From Clostridiales bacterium (GTDB lineage: Bacteria > Bacillota > Clostridia > Lachnospirales > Lachnospiraceae), in contig QAKV01000032.1 in NCBI GenBank assembly GCA_003343625.1, positions 1 to 19,131 of the forward strand: a stretch of DNA of 19,131 bases. Reading direction: 5' to 3'. Under the pieces are notes generated by a model. The model was given only the letters and a program-made list of their open reading frames with translations, was not told where the DNA came from and did not search any database. Below, piece after piece: positions 1 to 7,353 of the stretch. The translations under genes were made by a program, and so were the position numbers. The first letter of the stretch is position 1. Each line of letters starts with the position of its first letter.

Positions 1-285
1 ATCCGCCAGCGGATCGATATGTACTGTACACTCCCGCATCTGGACCGGGCAGAGACAGAACAGTATGTCAAAAGCCATATGGATTATGCGGAATGCAGCC
101 AGGAGATCTTTACAACCAAAGCAATGGACGAGATCCATAAAGCTTCGGCCGGGATTCCGAGAATGGTCAACCGGGTGTGCGAAAAATCGCTTATGTATGC
201 GTTCCAACAGCAAAAACGGCTGATCGATGATTACATGATCAAGTATGTAGTGGAACACGAAATGCTTGGAACCGTAACCGGATAG
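1..285 (+). CDS. ExeA/TniB-type AAA ATPase, C-terminal fragment (transposition helper)
   Basis: The reading frame is open from base 1, so this is the 3' end of a gene that starts outside the window; about 94 residues remain. The visible part has the helical lid pattern of ExeA/TniB-like AAA+ ATPases: an I-R-Q-R-I start, then a conserved stretch reading A-G-I-P-R-M-V-N-R-V-C-E (sensor-2 region with arginines), then a short helical tail. In this family the ATPase is usually paired with a DDE transposase and acts as a target-selection or regulatory subunit. Walker A and B would be upstream and cannot be seen. Base composition is richer in GC than the genes to the right, which suggests a separate mobile element. 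Family level is fairly sure; the transposition role is inferred. Confidence 0.7.
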   Translation: MRQRIDMYCTLPHLDRAETEQYVKSHMDYAECSQEIFTTKAMDEIHKASAGIPRMVNRVCEKSLMYAFQQQKRLIDDYMIKYVVEHEMLGTVTG

Positions 286-292
286 AGAAGGT

Positions 293-313
293 GCCGTCCG
301 GAATCCGGACGGC
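293..313 (+). terminator. Perfect 8-bp GC-rich hairpin after the ATPase gene
   Basis: GCCGTCCG (293-300) pairs perfectly with CGGACGGC (306-313) around a 5-nt loop, starting 8 bases after the stop codon. No T-run follows, so it is either a weak terminator or a structural/protein-binding site near the end of the element. Confidence 0.45.
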
Positions 314-331
314 CCATACATCAACCATCAC

Positions 332-393
332 GGTGACAGTAAACTTAGCAGTTTAAAGACAACTCATGAGAGCAGTCTGGTGACAGCTCATGA
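332..393 (+). repeat. Short repeats, possible right end of the ATPase-bearing element
   Basis: GGTGACAG occurs at 332-339 and 379-386, and CTCATGA at 363-369 and 387-393. AAACT and AGTTT flank an inverted segment between them. Multiple short repeats downstream of the last gene are typical of ends bound by Mu/Tn7-like transposases that use an AAA ATPase partner. The outer boundary and a target duplication cannot be placed from one end alone. Confidence 0.35.
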
Positions 394-470
394 AATCAGC
401 AACATAAAAAGAACTATGGAGAAGCTATAAACTAATAAGAGAAATAAATAGCAAAGAAAGAAGGTAGAGT

Positions 471-836
471 ATGATTTATACAAGTTATTTTGGAAAACTT
501 AAAAAAATTCCAGATAGTATTATCCTAATTGCGATTTGTGCGAAATGTCCGGAATGGTATATGGGGCTTACGTATAAAAAATTGGCTCCCAGCTATCAAA
601 TTTTGATGGACTGGAAGAAAACGAAGAATGAAGAACAATATATCCGAGATTTTAACGAGCAGATATTGGGTAAGCTGGATGTAAAGCAAGTATGCCAGGA
701 ATTGCAAGATTTGGCTCAGAATCAAAAAATCGTATTGTTGTGCTATGAAAGAGCAGAAGACTTTTGTCATAGGCATTTGGTTGCAAAGTGGATGCGCGAT
801 AATGGAATTGATTGTGGAGAGTGGAAAGAACTTTGA
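471..836 (+). CDS. DUF488 domain protein
   Basis: This 121-residue protein matches the DUF488 pattern. It has an N-terminal S-Y-F-G-K-L strand, a C-P-E-W motif, and the diagnostic C-terminal block L-L-C-Y-E-R-A-E-D-F-C-H-R-H, followed by a helix ending in W-x-E-L. DUF488 proteins are small, soluble and of unknown biochemical role, and are common on bacterial mobile elements. Length is normal for the family, so the gene looks intact. The ATG at 471 follows a purine-rich site (AGAAGGTAG). The gene stands alone, with a terminator at 885-910, so it is probably its own transcription unit. Function is not predictable. Confidence 0.8.
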   Translation: MIYTSYFGKLKKIPDSIILIAICAKCPEWYMGLTYKKLAPSYQILMDWKKTKNEEQYIRDFNEQILGKLDVKQVCQELQDLAQNQKIVLLCYERAEDFCHRHLVAKWMRDNGIDCGEWKEL

Positions 837-855
837 CATCATATTGCGAGTGTCT

Positions 856-870
856 TTGCTTCAGAAGCAA
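856..870. repeat. 15-bp palindrome
   Basis: TTGCTTC (856-862) and GAAGCAA (864-870) form a perfect inverted repeat around one base, 20 bases after the DUF488 stop. It could be an operator or an RNA stem; no T-run follows. Confidence 0.3.
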
Positions 871-884
871 TGGCTCTCATATTT

Positions 885-910
885 AAAAGGCTGGATAGCT
901 CCAGCTTTTT
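885..910 (+). terminator. Intrinsic terminator after the DUF488 gene
   Basis: GCTGG (890-894) pairs with CCAGC (901-905) around ATAGCT. A-rich sequence upstream can extend the stem against the five-T run at 906-910. Confidence 0.65.
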
Positions 911-955
911 ATTATGAATAAGTCTCTTGATGTTTCTCGGTTAGGCACATTGAAA

Positions 956-973
956 TTCTGACATATTAATTGT
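956..973 (+). promoter_or_regulatory. Repeated upstream motif TTCTGACATATTAATTGT
   Basis: The same 18 bases occur at 3171-3188, each time about 24 bases ahead of a start codon (997 and 3213) with a similar ribosome binding site between. It is probably a shared promoter or leader. The CATATTAAT core resembles a -10 element, but I see no clear -35 partner. Related sequences occur at 13005, 13194 and 14828. Confidence 0.5.
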
Positions 974-996
974 ATATATGAAGAAAGGAGTTCTAT

Positions 997-2073
997 ATGA
1001 ATACATCAATATTTATACCAAAAAGAATTAATGCAGGGTATCAAAAGAGAAATGATACATATACGGGAAAATTGGCTTATGTAACTTATTTTGATGAGAA
1101 AGGCACATTGAGAAAACAAAAATCATGGGAAAATTGGAAAGATGAGAGTATACCTAACACAGAATTTGATAATGTACCGACAGAAGGATTCGTATTAAAT
1201 AAAAATGTAGGAGGGTGTCCTGGTGTCTGGGATCAGAGACAAGCTTACTGTAGAATCTATGATCCAAGAGATTTTGAGTTTGAAATAACGATAAAGAATC
1301 TTTTGTACATTCTAGAAAATACAAACTCTATCAAAGGAAAGGGATTAGAAGGTACATTTGTATATGGATGGAATGGAAATGAATTAGTATTAATTCCTAC
1401 ATCAGCCCCAGATTATAAAGAATTTTTAGAATACACAAAAAATATTTTTGATACAGAGGATATACAGGCTAAAGATCTAGTTTTAGGAGCCAGATATCTT
1501 ATGAAAAACGGAGATGAAGTTGTCTATATGGGAAGACATGATACAGGCGGTTGGATTCAGAACGAAGATGACCACAATTGGGCTGACTATGGAGATAATT
1601 TCTGGTTTGCCCAAAAAGTAGATTTAAAGGGAAATGGAGAAAATGAGTGGGATTTTATTTTTCAGAAGACAGTGCCAAAAGCAATTATAAAATGTCTGGA
1701 TGTAAACACAGTACCAGAATATTCAGTAATATATGAAAAGATGCTTAAGCACTGGTGTTACAGTCCTTGTGATAGAAAAATGGATCGATTTGAAAGATTC
1801 ACGCTTGAAGAATTTACACAGCTTGTATGTGAAGTTGTAAAAACAAAAGGAGAATATGAATTTCTGATAAAGAAAAATAGTAACTATCACTACGGAATAT
1901 GTGCATGGTACAAAAAGGCATATCTTAGAGTGGGTGAAGAAACAGTATGGATAAGAGAGAAAAGCCCAGTTCCGATTGTCAGAGACTTTTATGAAAAGTA
2001 CAAGCCTGGATATCTCCAAAAATATTTACCAGATGGAACACTGTATATGAAAATTTGCTATCAAGGGAAATAA
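997..2073 (+). CDS. Unknown protein, first of a tandem paralogue pair
   Basis: I do not recognise a named family. The 358-residue protein is soluble-looking, rich in aromatic and charged residues, with no signal peptide or membrane segment. An N-terminal block (about residues 1-140) starts M-N-T-S-I-F-I-P-K-R-I-N and is nearly identical to that of the next gene. A middle block carries K-D-L-V-L-G-A-R-Y-L-M-K-N-G-D-E-V-V-Y-M-G, which looks like a small beta-barrel or SH3-like unit. The C-terminus ends with R-D-F-Y-E-K-Y-K-P-G-Y, also shared. The region around residues 185-320 differs most. The start ATG follows AAAGGAG with good spacing. Only 21 bases separate it from the paralogue, so the two are co-transcribed. 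Proteins of this look tend to occur on large Firmicute plasmids or phages; that is my impression, not a search result. Confidence 0.75.
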   Translation: MNTSIFIPKRINAGYQKRNDTYTGKLAYVTYFDEKGTLRKQKSWENWKDESIPNTEFDNVPTEGFVLNKNVGGCPGVWDQRQAYCRIYDPRDFEFEITIKNLLYILENTNSIKGKGLEGTFVYGWNGNELVLIPTSAPDYKEFLEYTKNIFDTEDIQAKDLVLGARYLMKNGDEVVYMGRHDTGGWIQNEDDHNWADYGDNFWFAQKVDLKGNGENEWDFIFQKTVPKAIIKCLDVNTVPEYSVIYEKMLKHWCYSPCDRKMDRFERFTLEEFTQLVCEVVKTKGEYEFLIKKNSNYHYGICAWYKKAYLRVGEETVWIREKSPVPIVRDFYEKYKPGYLQKYLPDGTLYMKICYQGK

Positions 2074-2094
2074 AGATAAAGAAAGGAGTTCTAA

Positions 2095-3159
2095 ATGAAT
2101 ACATCAATATTTATACCAAAAAGAATTAATGTAGGATACCAAGAAAGAAGTGACACCTATACCGGAAAACTGGCCTATGTAATTTATTTTGATGAAAAAG
2201 GCGTTTTGAGAAAGCAGAAATCGTGGGACGAGTGGAGAGATGAGGATATACCGAATGTGGAATTTGATAATGTACCAACAGAAGGATTCGTTTTGAATAA
2301 GCGGATTGGAGGTTCTTCAGGCGGCTGGGATCAGAGACAGGCTTATTGTCGTGTCTATGATCCGAGAGGATTTGAATTTGAAATAACAATAGACAATCTA
2401 TTGTATATTTTGGAAAATACAAGTTCTATCAAAGGTAAAGGGTTAGAAGGAACATTTGTATATGGATGGAGCGGAACAGAGCTGATTTTAATCCCTACTT
2501 CCTCCCCAGATTACAAGACCTTTGTTGAGTATTCTGAGAATGTCTCCAATGCAGAAAATATCCGTGCTAAAGATCTGGTTTTGGGAGCCAGATACCTCAT
2601 GAAAAACGGAGATGAGGTTGTTTATATGGGAAAACATGATTATGGGTACAAAATTAAAGAGAACCCAGATATAGATTTCTTTGAATGGTGTGACGGCGGA
2701 CAAAGGTTTTGGTTTGCCAAAAAGAATTTATATGGCGGATATAAGTTTGAGCAGTTAAAAACAATCTCCAAAGGAAAAATAATTAAATGCCTGGATGCAA
2801 ACACAACGCTAGAGTACTCAGAAATTTATGAAAACATGATTAAAAATCCTAAATATGGGCCATGTGATTCGAGTAAAAATCGATTTGTAAGATATTCCTT
2901 TGAGGAATTCCCCACGCATGCACTAATAAATAACAGCGATAAATGGCTACAATATTTTTACGTTTTAATAGAACAAAAAAATAATTTTAAAGAGGTGAGC
3001 TTTTCATATAACAGAAATCGAACAGCTCATTTTTACATAGGCAATGAAGCTATTGATATGTCTATCAGGGACTTTTATGAAAAGTATAAACCCGGTTATA
3101 TTGAAAAGTATTTGCCAGATGGAACATTTTATGCGAAATGTAATAGGTTATGTAATTAA
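2095..3159 (+). CDS. Unknown protein, second of a tandem paralogue pair
   Basis: This 354-residue paralogue of the upstream gene keeps the same N-terminal block, the D-L-V-L-G-A-R-Y-L-M-K-N-G-D-E-V-V-Y-M-G centre and the R-D-F-Y-E-K-Y-K-P-G-Y end, while the segment from about residue 185 to 315 has diverged strongly. The ribosome binding site and first codons (AAAGGAGTTCTA then ATG) copy those of the upstream gene, so the duplication included the translation start. The pattern of conserved ends with a variable middle suggests a common scaffold with a changing interaction surface. Function unknown. No membrane or secretion signal is visible. Confidence 0.75.
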   Translation: MNTSIFIPKRINVGYQERSDTYTGKLAYVIYFDEKGVLRKQKSWDEWRDEDIPNVEFDNVPTEGFVLNKRIGGSSGGWDQRQAYCRVYDPRGFEFEITIDNLLYILENTSSIKGKGLEGTFVYGWSGTELILIPTSSPDYKTFVEYSENVSNAENIRAKDLVLGARYLMKNGDEVVYMGKHDYGYKIKENPDIDFFEWCDGGQRFWFAKKNLYGGYKFEQLKTISKGKIIKCLDANTTLEYSEIYENMIKNPKYGPCDSSKNRFVRYSFEEFPTHALINNSDKWLQYFYVLIEQKNNFKEVSFSYNRNRTAHFYIGNEAIDMSIRDFYEKYKPGYIEKYLPDGTFYAKCNRLCN

Positions 3160-3170
3160 AATAAGCTGTT

Positions 3171-3188
3171 TTCTGACATATTAATTGT
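3171..3188 (+). promoter_or_regulatory. Second copy of the TTCTGACATATTAATTGT motif
   Basis: Identical over 18 bases to 956-973 and placed just ahead of the gene at 3213. Similarity continues loosely into an A/G-rich stretch and GGAAAGGAG. It likely marks a new transcription start inside the cluster. Confidence 0.5.
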
Positions 3189-3212
3189 GTAAATGAGGAA
3201 AGGAGAAATATT

Positions 3213-3629
3213 ATGAGCAAAACTGATGTAACAATTTTAAGTCTGAAGAAACAGATTGAGGAAAAAAGGGAGGAACTGCAGAAAAAGAAGTTCCGCTTTG
3301 CCCCCGAGACGAACTGCATTCTTCCGTTTGAGGGAAATTCCTATAATATCAATGTAGTAAGTGAAAATATCTTAAAACTGCTTCTGATAAAGCTGAATAT
3401 GTATGCTATGTCGGCCAGGGAGCTAAAAATGAAAATGCCGGAATTTGGCGGATATTCGGTTGAACTTTGGATGGAAGATATCAAAAACCGGCTTGCATTG
3501 ATAGAACTCAAGAACGAAGAAGCAGATCTGAAAGCTAAGGAAGACAAACTTTCCAAGCTACTGTCGAATGATAAGAAGACGGAACTGGCTATCCAGGAGA
3601 TTGCAGACTCCCTGGGCCTAAGTGTATAA
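3213..3629 (+). CDS. Small coiled-coil protein of unknown function
   Basis: The 138-residue protein has charged heptad-like helices at both ends: residues about 9-27 (K-K-Q-I-E-E-K-R-E-E-L-Q) and about 85-120 (long Lys/Glu-rich helix). A short globular part sits between, including F-E-G-N-S-Y-N-I-N and L-L-L-I-K-L-N-M-Y. No catalytic motif, membrane segment or signal peptide is visible. A strong GGAAAGGAG site precedes the ATG, and a perfect terminator follows 14 bases after the stop, so the gene is the last of its unit. It may be a scaffold or adaptor, but nothing in the sequence proves this. Confidence 0.7.
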   Translation: MSKTDVTILSLKKQIEEKREELQKKKFRFAPETNCILPFEGNSYNINVVSENILKLLLIKLNMYAMSARELKMKMPEFGGYSVELWMEDIKNRLALIELKNEEADLKAKEDKLSKLLSNDKKTELAIQEIADSLGLSV

Positions 3630-3643
3630 AAGAAAAAGAACAT

Positions 3644-3671
3644 AAAGAGAAGCTTAAGCTTCTCTTTTGTT
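3644..3671 (+). terminator. Intrinsic terminator (perfect palindrome)
   Basis: AAAGAGAAGCTT (3644-3655) is followed directly by its reverse complement (3656-3667) and more T residues. The A-rich upstream arm makes it usable on both strands, but the genes on both sides run rightward. Confidence 0.85.
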
Positions 3672-3691
3672 TATTTGGGAGGAAATTAGAA

Positions 3692-3949
3692 ATGAGGATA
3701 GAAGATGCATATGGTGAACTCGAAAAATACTATGATGAGGTTTACACTTACAATACAGATAGTAACTCCGAAGAATATGATTTAGATAAAGAATGTGAAA
3801 AAAGATGGATAAGAAAGATATTAGATCCGTCCTACATAATAAATCAAAAAGATATTTTTTTGTTAAATACTATAGCGAGAGAAACCTCGGATATAAGGCT
3901 GTCTGAAGCAATCATGCTTATTTGTAAATCTGCACAATCAATGGAATAA
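3692..3949 (+). CDS. Small acidic protein of unknown function
   Basis: An 85-residue acidic protein. The first half is Asp/Glu/Tyr-rich (E-K-Y-Y-D-E-V-Y-T-Y-N-T-D). The second half looks helical, ending in L-S-E-A-I-M-L-I-C-K-S-A-Q-S. It is preceded by a good site (GGGAGGAAAT) and lies in the gap between a terminator and the large ATPase gene. Small acidic proteins are sometimes nucleic-acid mimics or inhibitors, but there is no direct sign of that. I do not recognise the family. Confidence 0.6.
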   Translation: MRIEDAYGELEKYYDEVYTYNTDSNSEEYDLDKECEKRWIRKILDPSYIINQKDIFLLNTIARETSDIRLSEAIMLICKSAQSME

Positions 3950-4052
3950 ATTTATCTCTCAAATAGTTCTATTTAGGAAGAAAGGATTTTTCTTTATCTG
4001 CTTCTGTTCAAAATCATATTAAGGATATAAGAAGTAGAAAGGAGTAAACAAT

Positions 4053-5987
4053 TTGAAACAAACTAAATTGGATGTCGTAAAATCACATTTTTTAGGTGCA
4101 GAACAATTATCCTGGGAAGAATTGTTTGACGGGTTTGATGAACTTTATGCAATCACATTCTCTTCTGGTCTGCAGTTTATGAATAAATTATTGCAGAAAT
4201 TTTCTTTTGCGGAAGTAATATTTGGATGTGAGGAGGTACTAGGAGATGGCTTGGAAGCCATCATCGCTTTGGAAAATTCAATATTAAAGCAGATTACTAA
4301 GAAAAAAGCACTATTGTTTATGTCTGATATGGTAAAAAGGGGTAGACTGAATCTTTACATATCAAGAGATACAAAATCCCATGAAAAGATTTATCTTCTA
4401 AAGAGTAATGGTGGAAGAACTAGAGTGATTACCGGCAGCGCTAATATGTCTGGGAATGCATTTAACGGATACCAAAGAGAGAATATCACATATTATGATG
4501 ATAAAGAAGCTTTCGAGTGGTATTTTAACAGGTTTATCGGATTTCGTGACCAATGCAGCGGTGAAGTGAGTAAAGATGCCTTATCAAAAATGTCTGCAGG
4601 TGAAGTTGATTTTCTTGATAAGCATCCAGATGAAATTTCTGTTATGAGAGAAGCTAAAACGGCTGTTGTTCAGATAGAAAAAGACAATCCGGATGTAGAC
4701 ACAATTGAGATAGTTACAAATGTAAAAGGGATGGAAGCAGAACTGAAGCAAATGCTGCCAAAACCTAAAAAGAATGTCATTGTGCTTATGGCAAAGGATG
4801 TGTTAACTTTTTCAAAAAAGGCAAAAGAGTATTTTATCATTCAGGAGGAAAAGAAGAAAGTATTTCCAAAACTTCATATTGATTATGACAATGAGGTAGT
4901 AGATTTTAATGGAGAAGTGCTGGATCTTCATCCAGAAAAAGAGAAAGTAAAAAATGATGCAAAGGTCATTACCTCATACCTGGACAGCCTTTCAGATGCG
5001 TATGGAGATACAAAGCAGGCTCAAATGGATTATTTTGCTTTCTTAAATTGGTATTTTGCCTCTGCGTTTATGCCCTATCTAAAGTGGCAGGCAAACCGTA
5101 CTGGCGATGAACAAACAAGGTTCCCGGTATATGGTATCTTGTATGGCCCATCTAATGGAGCCAAGTCTACTTTTATAAAGATGCTTGAAAAGGCCATGTG
5201 TGGTAAAACAATTTCTTTGAATGTGTCTTCAGACTTTACCACTACAAACATATCGAAATTAAAGCAAGGATGTGAAGGGCTCCCGATTAACATAGACGAT
5301 TTGGATAAGGAACAGTTTTCCAATCATATGAGAATGATAAAGGCTGACGAGTGGGGGACCCCGGAGCATTTTATTAACTATCCTGCAGTGGCTATTACTT
5401 CAAATAAAATACCTGCATTGGAAGCTCCGATTTCCAAGCGGGTTATTGCTTTTTATATTGATATGAGCATTGATAGGGAATTTGGGTTAAAACGTTCCAA
5501 GCAGATTTCCAATCAGATTAAAAAGCTGGGGAATAGCCTATACTGTGAATACTTAAATCGAATGTTCCCGGAAATTAATGAGATTGTTCGGAGAATGCAG
5601 ACAGAGGAAGAGTACCAGGCAGATATTTTTCTGGCATCTTCCCATGTATTATCTCAGATCTTTGAAGAAAATGGTTGTTCGGCCTCTTATATCCGCGAGG
5701 TAACAATTTCAGACTACATGGGAGATAAAATTGTAGGAAGAAATGCAATCAAGAAATTAAAACAAGCCTGGGAAAATGAACCTGGACAGTTTGTAATAGA
5801 CCGGAGACGCAATAAGATAACATACAGCATTCCTAAGTATGGAAATTCTTATGATCTCAAGTATATTGCAGATGAATTGCCTGTGACATTGGGTGCAAAG
5901 AGAACAAGTACATGTTTGACTATGGAACTGGACAAGGCTGAAGATTTCCTGGGAATTCAGTTTAAAAAGAAATTATTTGGAAGATAA
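4053..5987 (+). CDS. PLD-like domain fused to a P-loop (SF3/AAA-like) ATPase
   Basis: The 644-residue protein has two parts. Residues about 25-165 resemble a phospholipase D-type nuclease half-site: H110-x-K112 followed by G128-S129-A-N131. The Asp usually found four residues after the Lys is not evident. Residues about 300-475 form a P-loop ATPase: Walker A G-P-S-N-G-A-K-S-T (365-373, Ala in place of the last Gly), Walker B I-N-I-D-D (412-416), a sensor Asn in A-I-T-S-N451, and a candidate arginine finger in S-K-R463. This order resembles phage and plasmid superfamily 3 helicases. Residues about 550-610 are basic and may bind DNA. The start is TTG, chosen because GAAAGGAG lies just upstream and no ATG is nearby. 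The protein may act in element replication or as an anti-invader nuclease; both are inferences. Confidence 0.7.
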   Translation: MKQTKLDVVKSHFLGAEQLSWEELFDGFDELYAITFSSGLQFMNKLLQKFSFAEVIFGCEEVLGDGLEAIIALENSILKQITKKKALLFMSDMVKRGRLNLYISRDTKSHEKIYLLKSNGGRTRVITGSANMSGNAFNGYQRENITYYDDKEAFEWYFNRFIGFRDQCSGEVSKDALSKMSAGEVDFLDKHPDEISVMREAKTAVVQIEKDNPDVDTIEIVTNVKGMEAELKQMLPKPKKNVIVLMAKDVLTFSKKAKEYFIIQEEKKKVFPKLHIDYDNEVVDFNGEVLDLHPEKEKVKNDAKVITSYLDSLSDAYGDTKQAQMDYFAFLNWYFASAFMPYLKWQANRTGDEQTRFPVYGILYGPSNGAKSTFIKMLEKAMCGKTISLNVSSDFTTTNISKLKQGCEGLPINIDDLDKEQFSNHMRMIKADEWGTPEHFINYPAVAITSNKIPALEAPISKRVIAFYIDMSIDREFGLKRSKQISNQIKKLGNSLYCEYLNRMFPEINEIVRRMQTEEEYQADIFLASSHVLSQIFEENGCSASYIREVTISDYMGDKIVGRNAIKKLKQAWENEPGQFVIDRRRNKITYSIPKYGNSYDLKYIADELPVTLGAKRTSTCLTMELDKAEDFLGIQFKKKLFGR

Positions 5988-6047
5988 AAGATGTAAGATA
6001 TTAGAAAGGAGTCAAAAGACGGATATATAATAGTCTTTTTTGAGAGT

Positions 6048-6377
6048 ATGGTTGACTTAAAAACAGCGATTAAAGAGCTTAACGAAGGAAAAATTGAATT
6101 CGTATATAATAGTGACGCATGTACTACAGAGGGAGAAATTGTAATCTTGTTAAAGGAACTAGAAAAATTACGGAAAGAAATTAATCCATGGAACCCGTAT
6201 CCAGATATATTTCCGGAAGAAGAAGGAAATTACTGGATTACATACCAATACACGAATCCTGACGGAGAAAAGGCTCTTATGACAGCAAAAGAGTTTTACA
6301 GTGAAAAACATCATGCTTTTATGGGACACAATAGTCGTACAATTGCGTGGAAAAAAGACATCCCATATAACGAGTAA
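6048..6377 (+). CDS. DUF551-like small protein
   Basis: A 109-residue protein. The first 45 residues look helical. The second half resembles the DUF551 fold of phages and plasmids: P-E-E-E-G-N-Y-W-I-T-Y-Q, then a variable loop, then I-A-W-K. Such domains are small and beta-rich with no known enzyme activity. Translation initiation is unclear: only a weak purine-rich stretch sits next to the ATG, while a strong AGAAAGGAGT site lies about 40 bases upstream. A short inverted repeat, AAAAGAC/GTCTTTT, lies between that site and the ATG. A terminator follows at 6417-6446. The domain call is tentative. Confidence 0.55.
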   Translation: MVDLKTAIKELNEGKIEFVYNSDACTTEGEIVILLKELEKLRKEINPWNPYPDIFPEEEGNYWITYQYTNPDGEKALMTAKEFYSEKHHAFMGHNSRTIAWKKDIPYNE

Positions 6378-6416
6378 TAATCTATTGTTGTATTTACGAT
6401 AGAATAACATTTATCG

Positions 6417-6446
6417 AGAAGTTGTGTAGATTACAGCTTCTTTTTT
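6417..6446 (+). terminator. Intrinsic terminator
   Basis: AGAAGTTGT (6417-6425) pairs with ACAGCTTCT (6433-6441), including one G-T pair, followed by a six-T run. It separates the ATPase/DUF551-like unit from the vWA unit. Confidence 0.85.
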
Positions 6447-6554
6447 ATGCCTAAAACGCGGTTTGTAGTCCGCTGAATCTAGCATACTTACCATATATGA
6501 GATGAATTGGAGTATTCAGACCATATAAATACAATTTGAAGGGAAAGAAAAAGA

Positions 6555-7352
6555 ATGACGAATAATGTTAATGAGATGTTTCATGGAATGTTTGGTGGCG
6601 TAACGCCTGGAAAGTGCAGATTGGCAATGAATGGTAGAATTGCGGTAAAGACTTCAAATGGCTACAAAACGTATGATGTAAATACTGGGAAGCTTACAAA
6701 CTGCAGTAATTTTGTATTTGATGCTGGTGATGAGTTTTTCTTCGTAATCCCCACTAACAAGGTGGAAAAAGGAGACCTGATTCTGGTTGGAGACAGAGCT
6801 AAGTGCGTTATTGACAAGACAAAGGGACAGATTAAGGTCCTGGATTATGAAACTTCTGCCATTGAACAGATTGTTCCGGAACGCCATGTGTTTATGGGGA
6901 ACACATATTTTTATGGCAAAATTGTATCCATGTTTGGAGAGCTGGATGGGAAGAACAAAAAAAGCATGGGAAATGTCATGAAATATATGATGCTTTCCAA
7001 GATGATGAAGCGTGGTTCTGGTTCCGGCGAAAATGGAGGAATGGATCAGACCATGATGCTCCTTATGCTTGGAGGAGGAAATTTTGGTTCTGTTTTTGAT
7101 GGCATGTTTAACTTTGGAGATGATGAGGAAGAAGATGAGGTAGAAACAGAATCAAAGGAGAAAGATGCCGCTCTAAATCCTGATGTAGAAGACTATATCG
7201 AAAAGGCTGTGGCAAAAGCTATGGAGAAACGTGATACTCCTGATCCAAAGGTACAGGAAGCTATTGAGGCGATGATCAAGAGAGAAATGGAACTTCTGAA
7301 CAACCCAGACAAGCTGCAGGACCTCCTGGGAAAAAAGGAGGAAGATAAATAA
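6555..7352 (+). CDS. Gly/Met-rich protein with acidic segment, partner of the vWA gene
   Basis: A 265-residue protein of no family I can name. Residues 1-135 look like a compact beta-rich domain. Residues about 138-187 are a low-complexity Met/Gly segment (M-M-L-S-K-M-M-K-R-G-S-G, then M-M-L-L-M-L-G-G-G-N-F-G). Residues 188-205 are almost all acidic. The C-terminus is a charged helix (I-E-K-A-V-A-K-A-M-E-K; M-I-K-R-E-M-E-L-L). There is no signal peptide or true membrane span. The stop codon is one base from the start of the vWA gene, and the vWA ribosome binding site (GGAGGAAGAT) lies inside the end of this gene, so the two are translationally linked and probably form a complex. The Met/Gly stretch may self-assemble; that is inference. 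Confidence 0.7.
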   Translation: MTNNVNEMFHGMFGGVTPGKCRLAMNGRIAVKTSNGYKTYDVNTGKLTNCSNFVFDAGDEFFFVIPTNKVEKGDLILVGDRAKCVIDKTKGQIKVLDYETSAIEQIVPERHVFMGNTYFYGKIVSMFGELDGKNKKSMGNVMKYMMLSKMMKRGSGSGENGGMDQTMMLLMLGGGNFGSVFDGMFNFGDDEEEDEVETESKEKDAALNPDVEDYIEKAVAKAMEKRDTPDPKVQEAIEAMIKREMELLNNPDKLQDLLGKKEEDK

Positions 7353-7353
7353 T

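Noticed and set aside
1723..2019. Minus-strand ORFs opposite many genes
   Set aside because: They lie opposite well-supported plus-strand genes, lack ribosome binding sites, and have compositions typical of antisense shadows.
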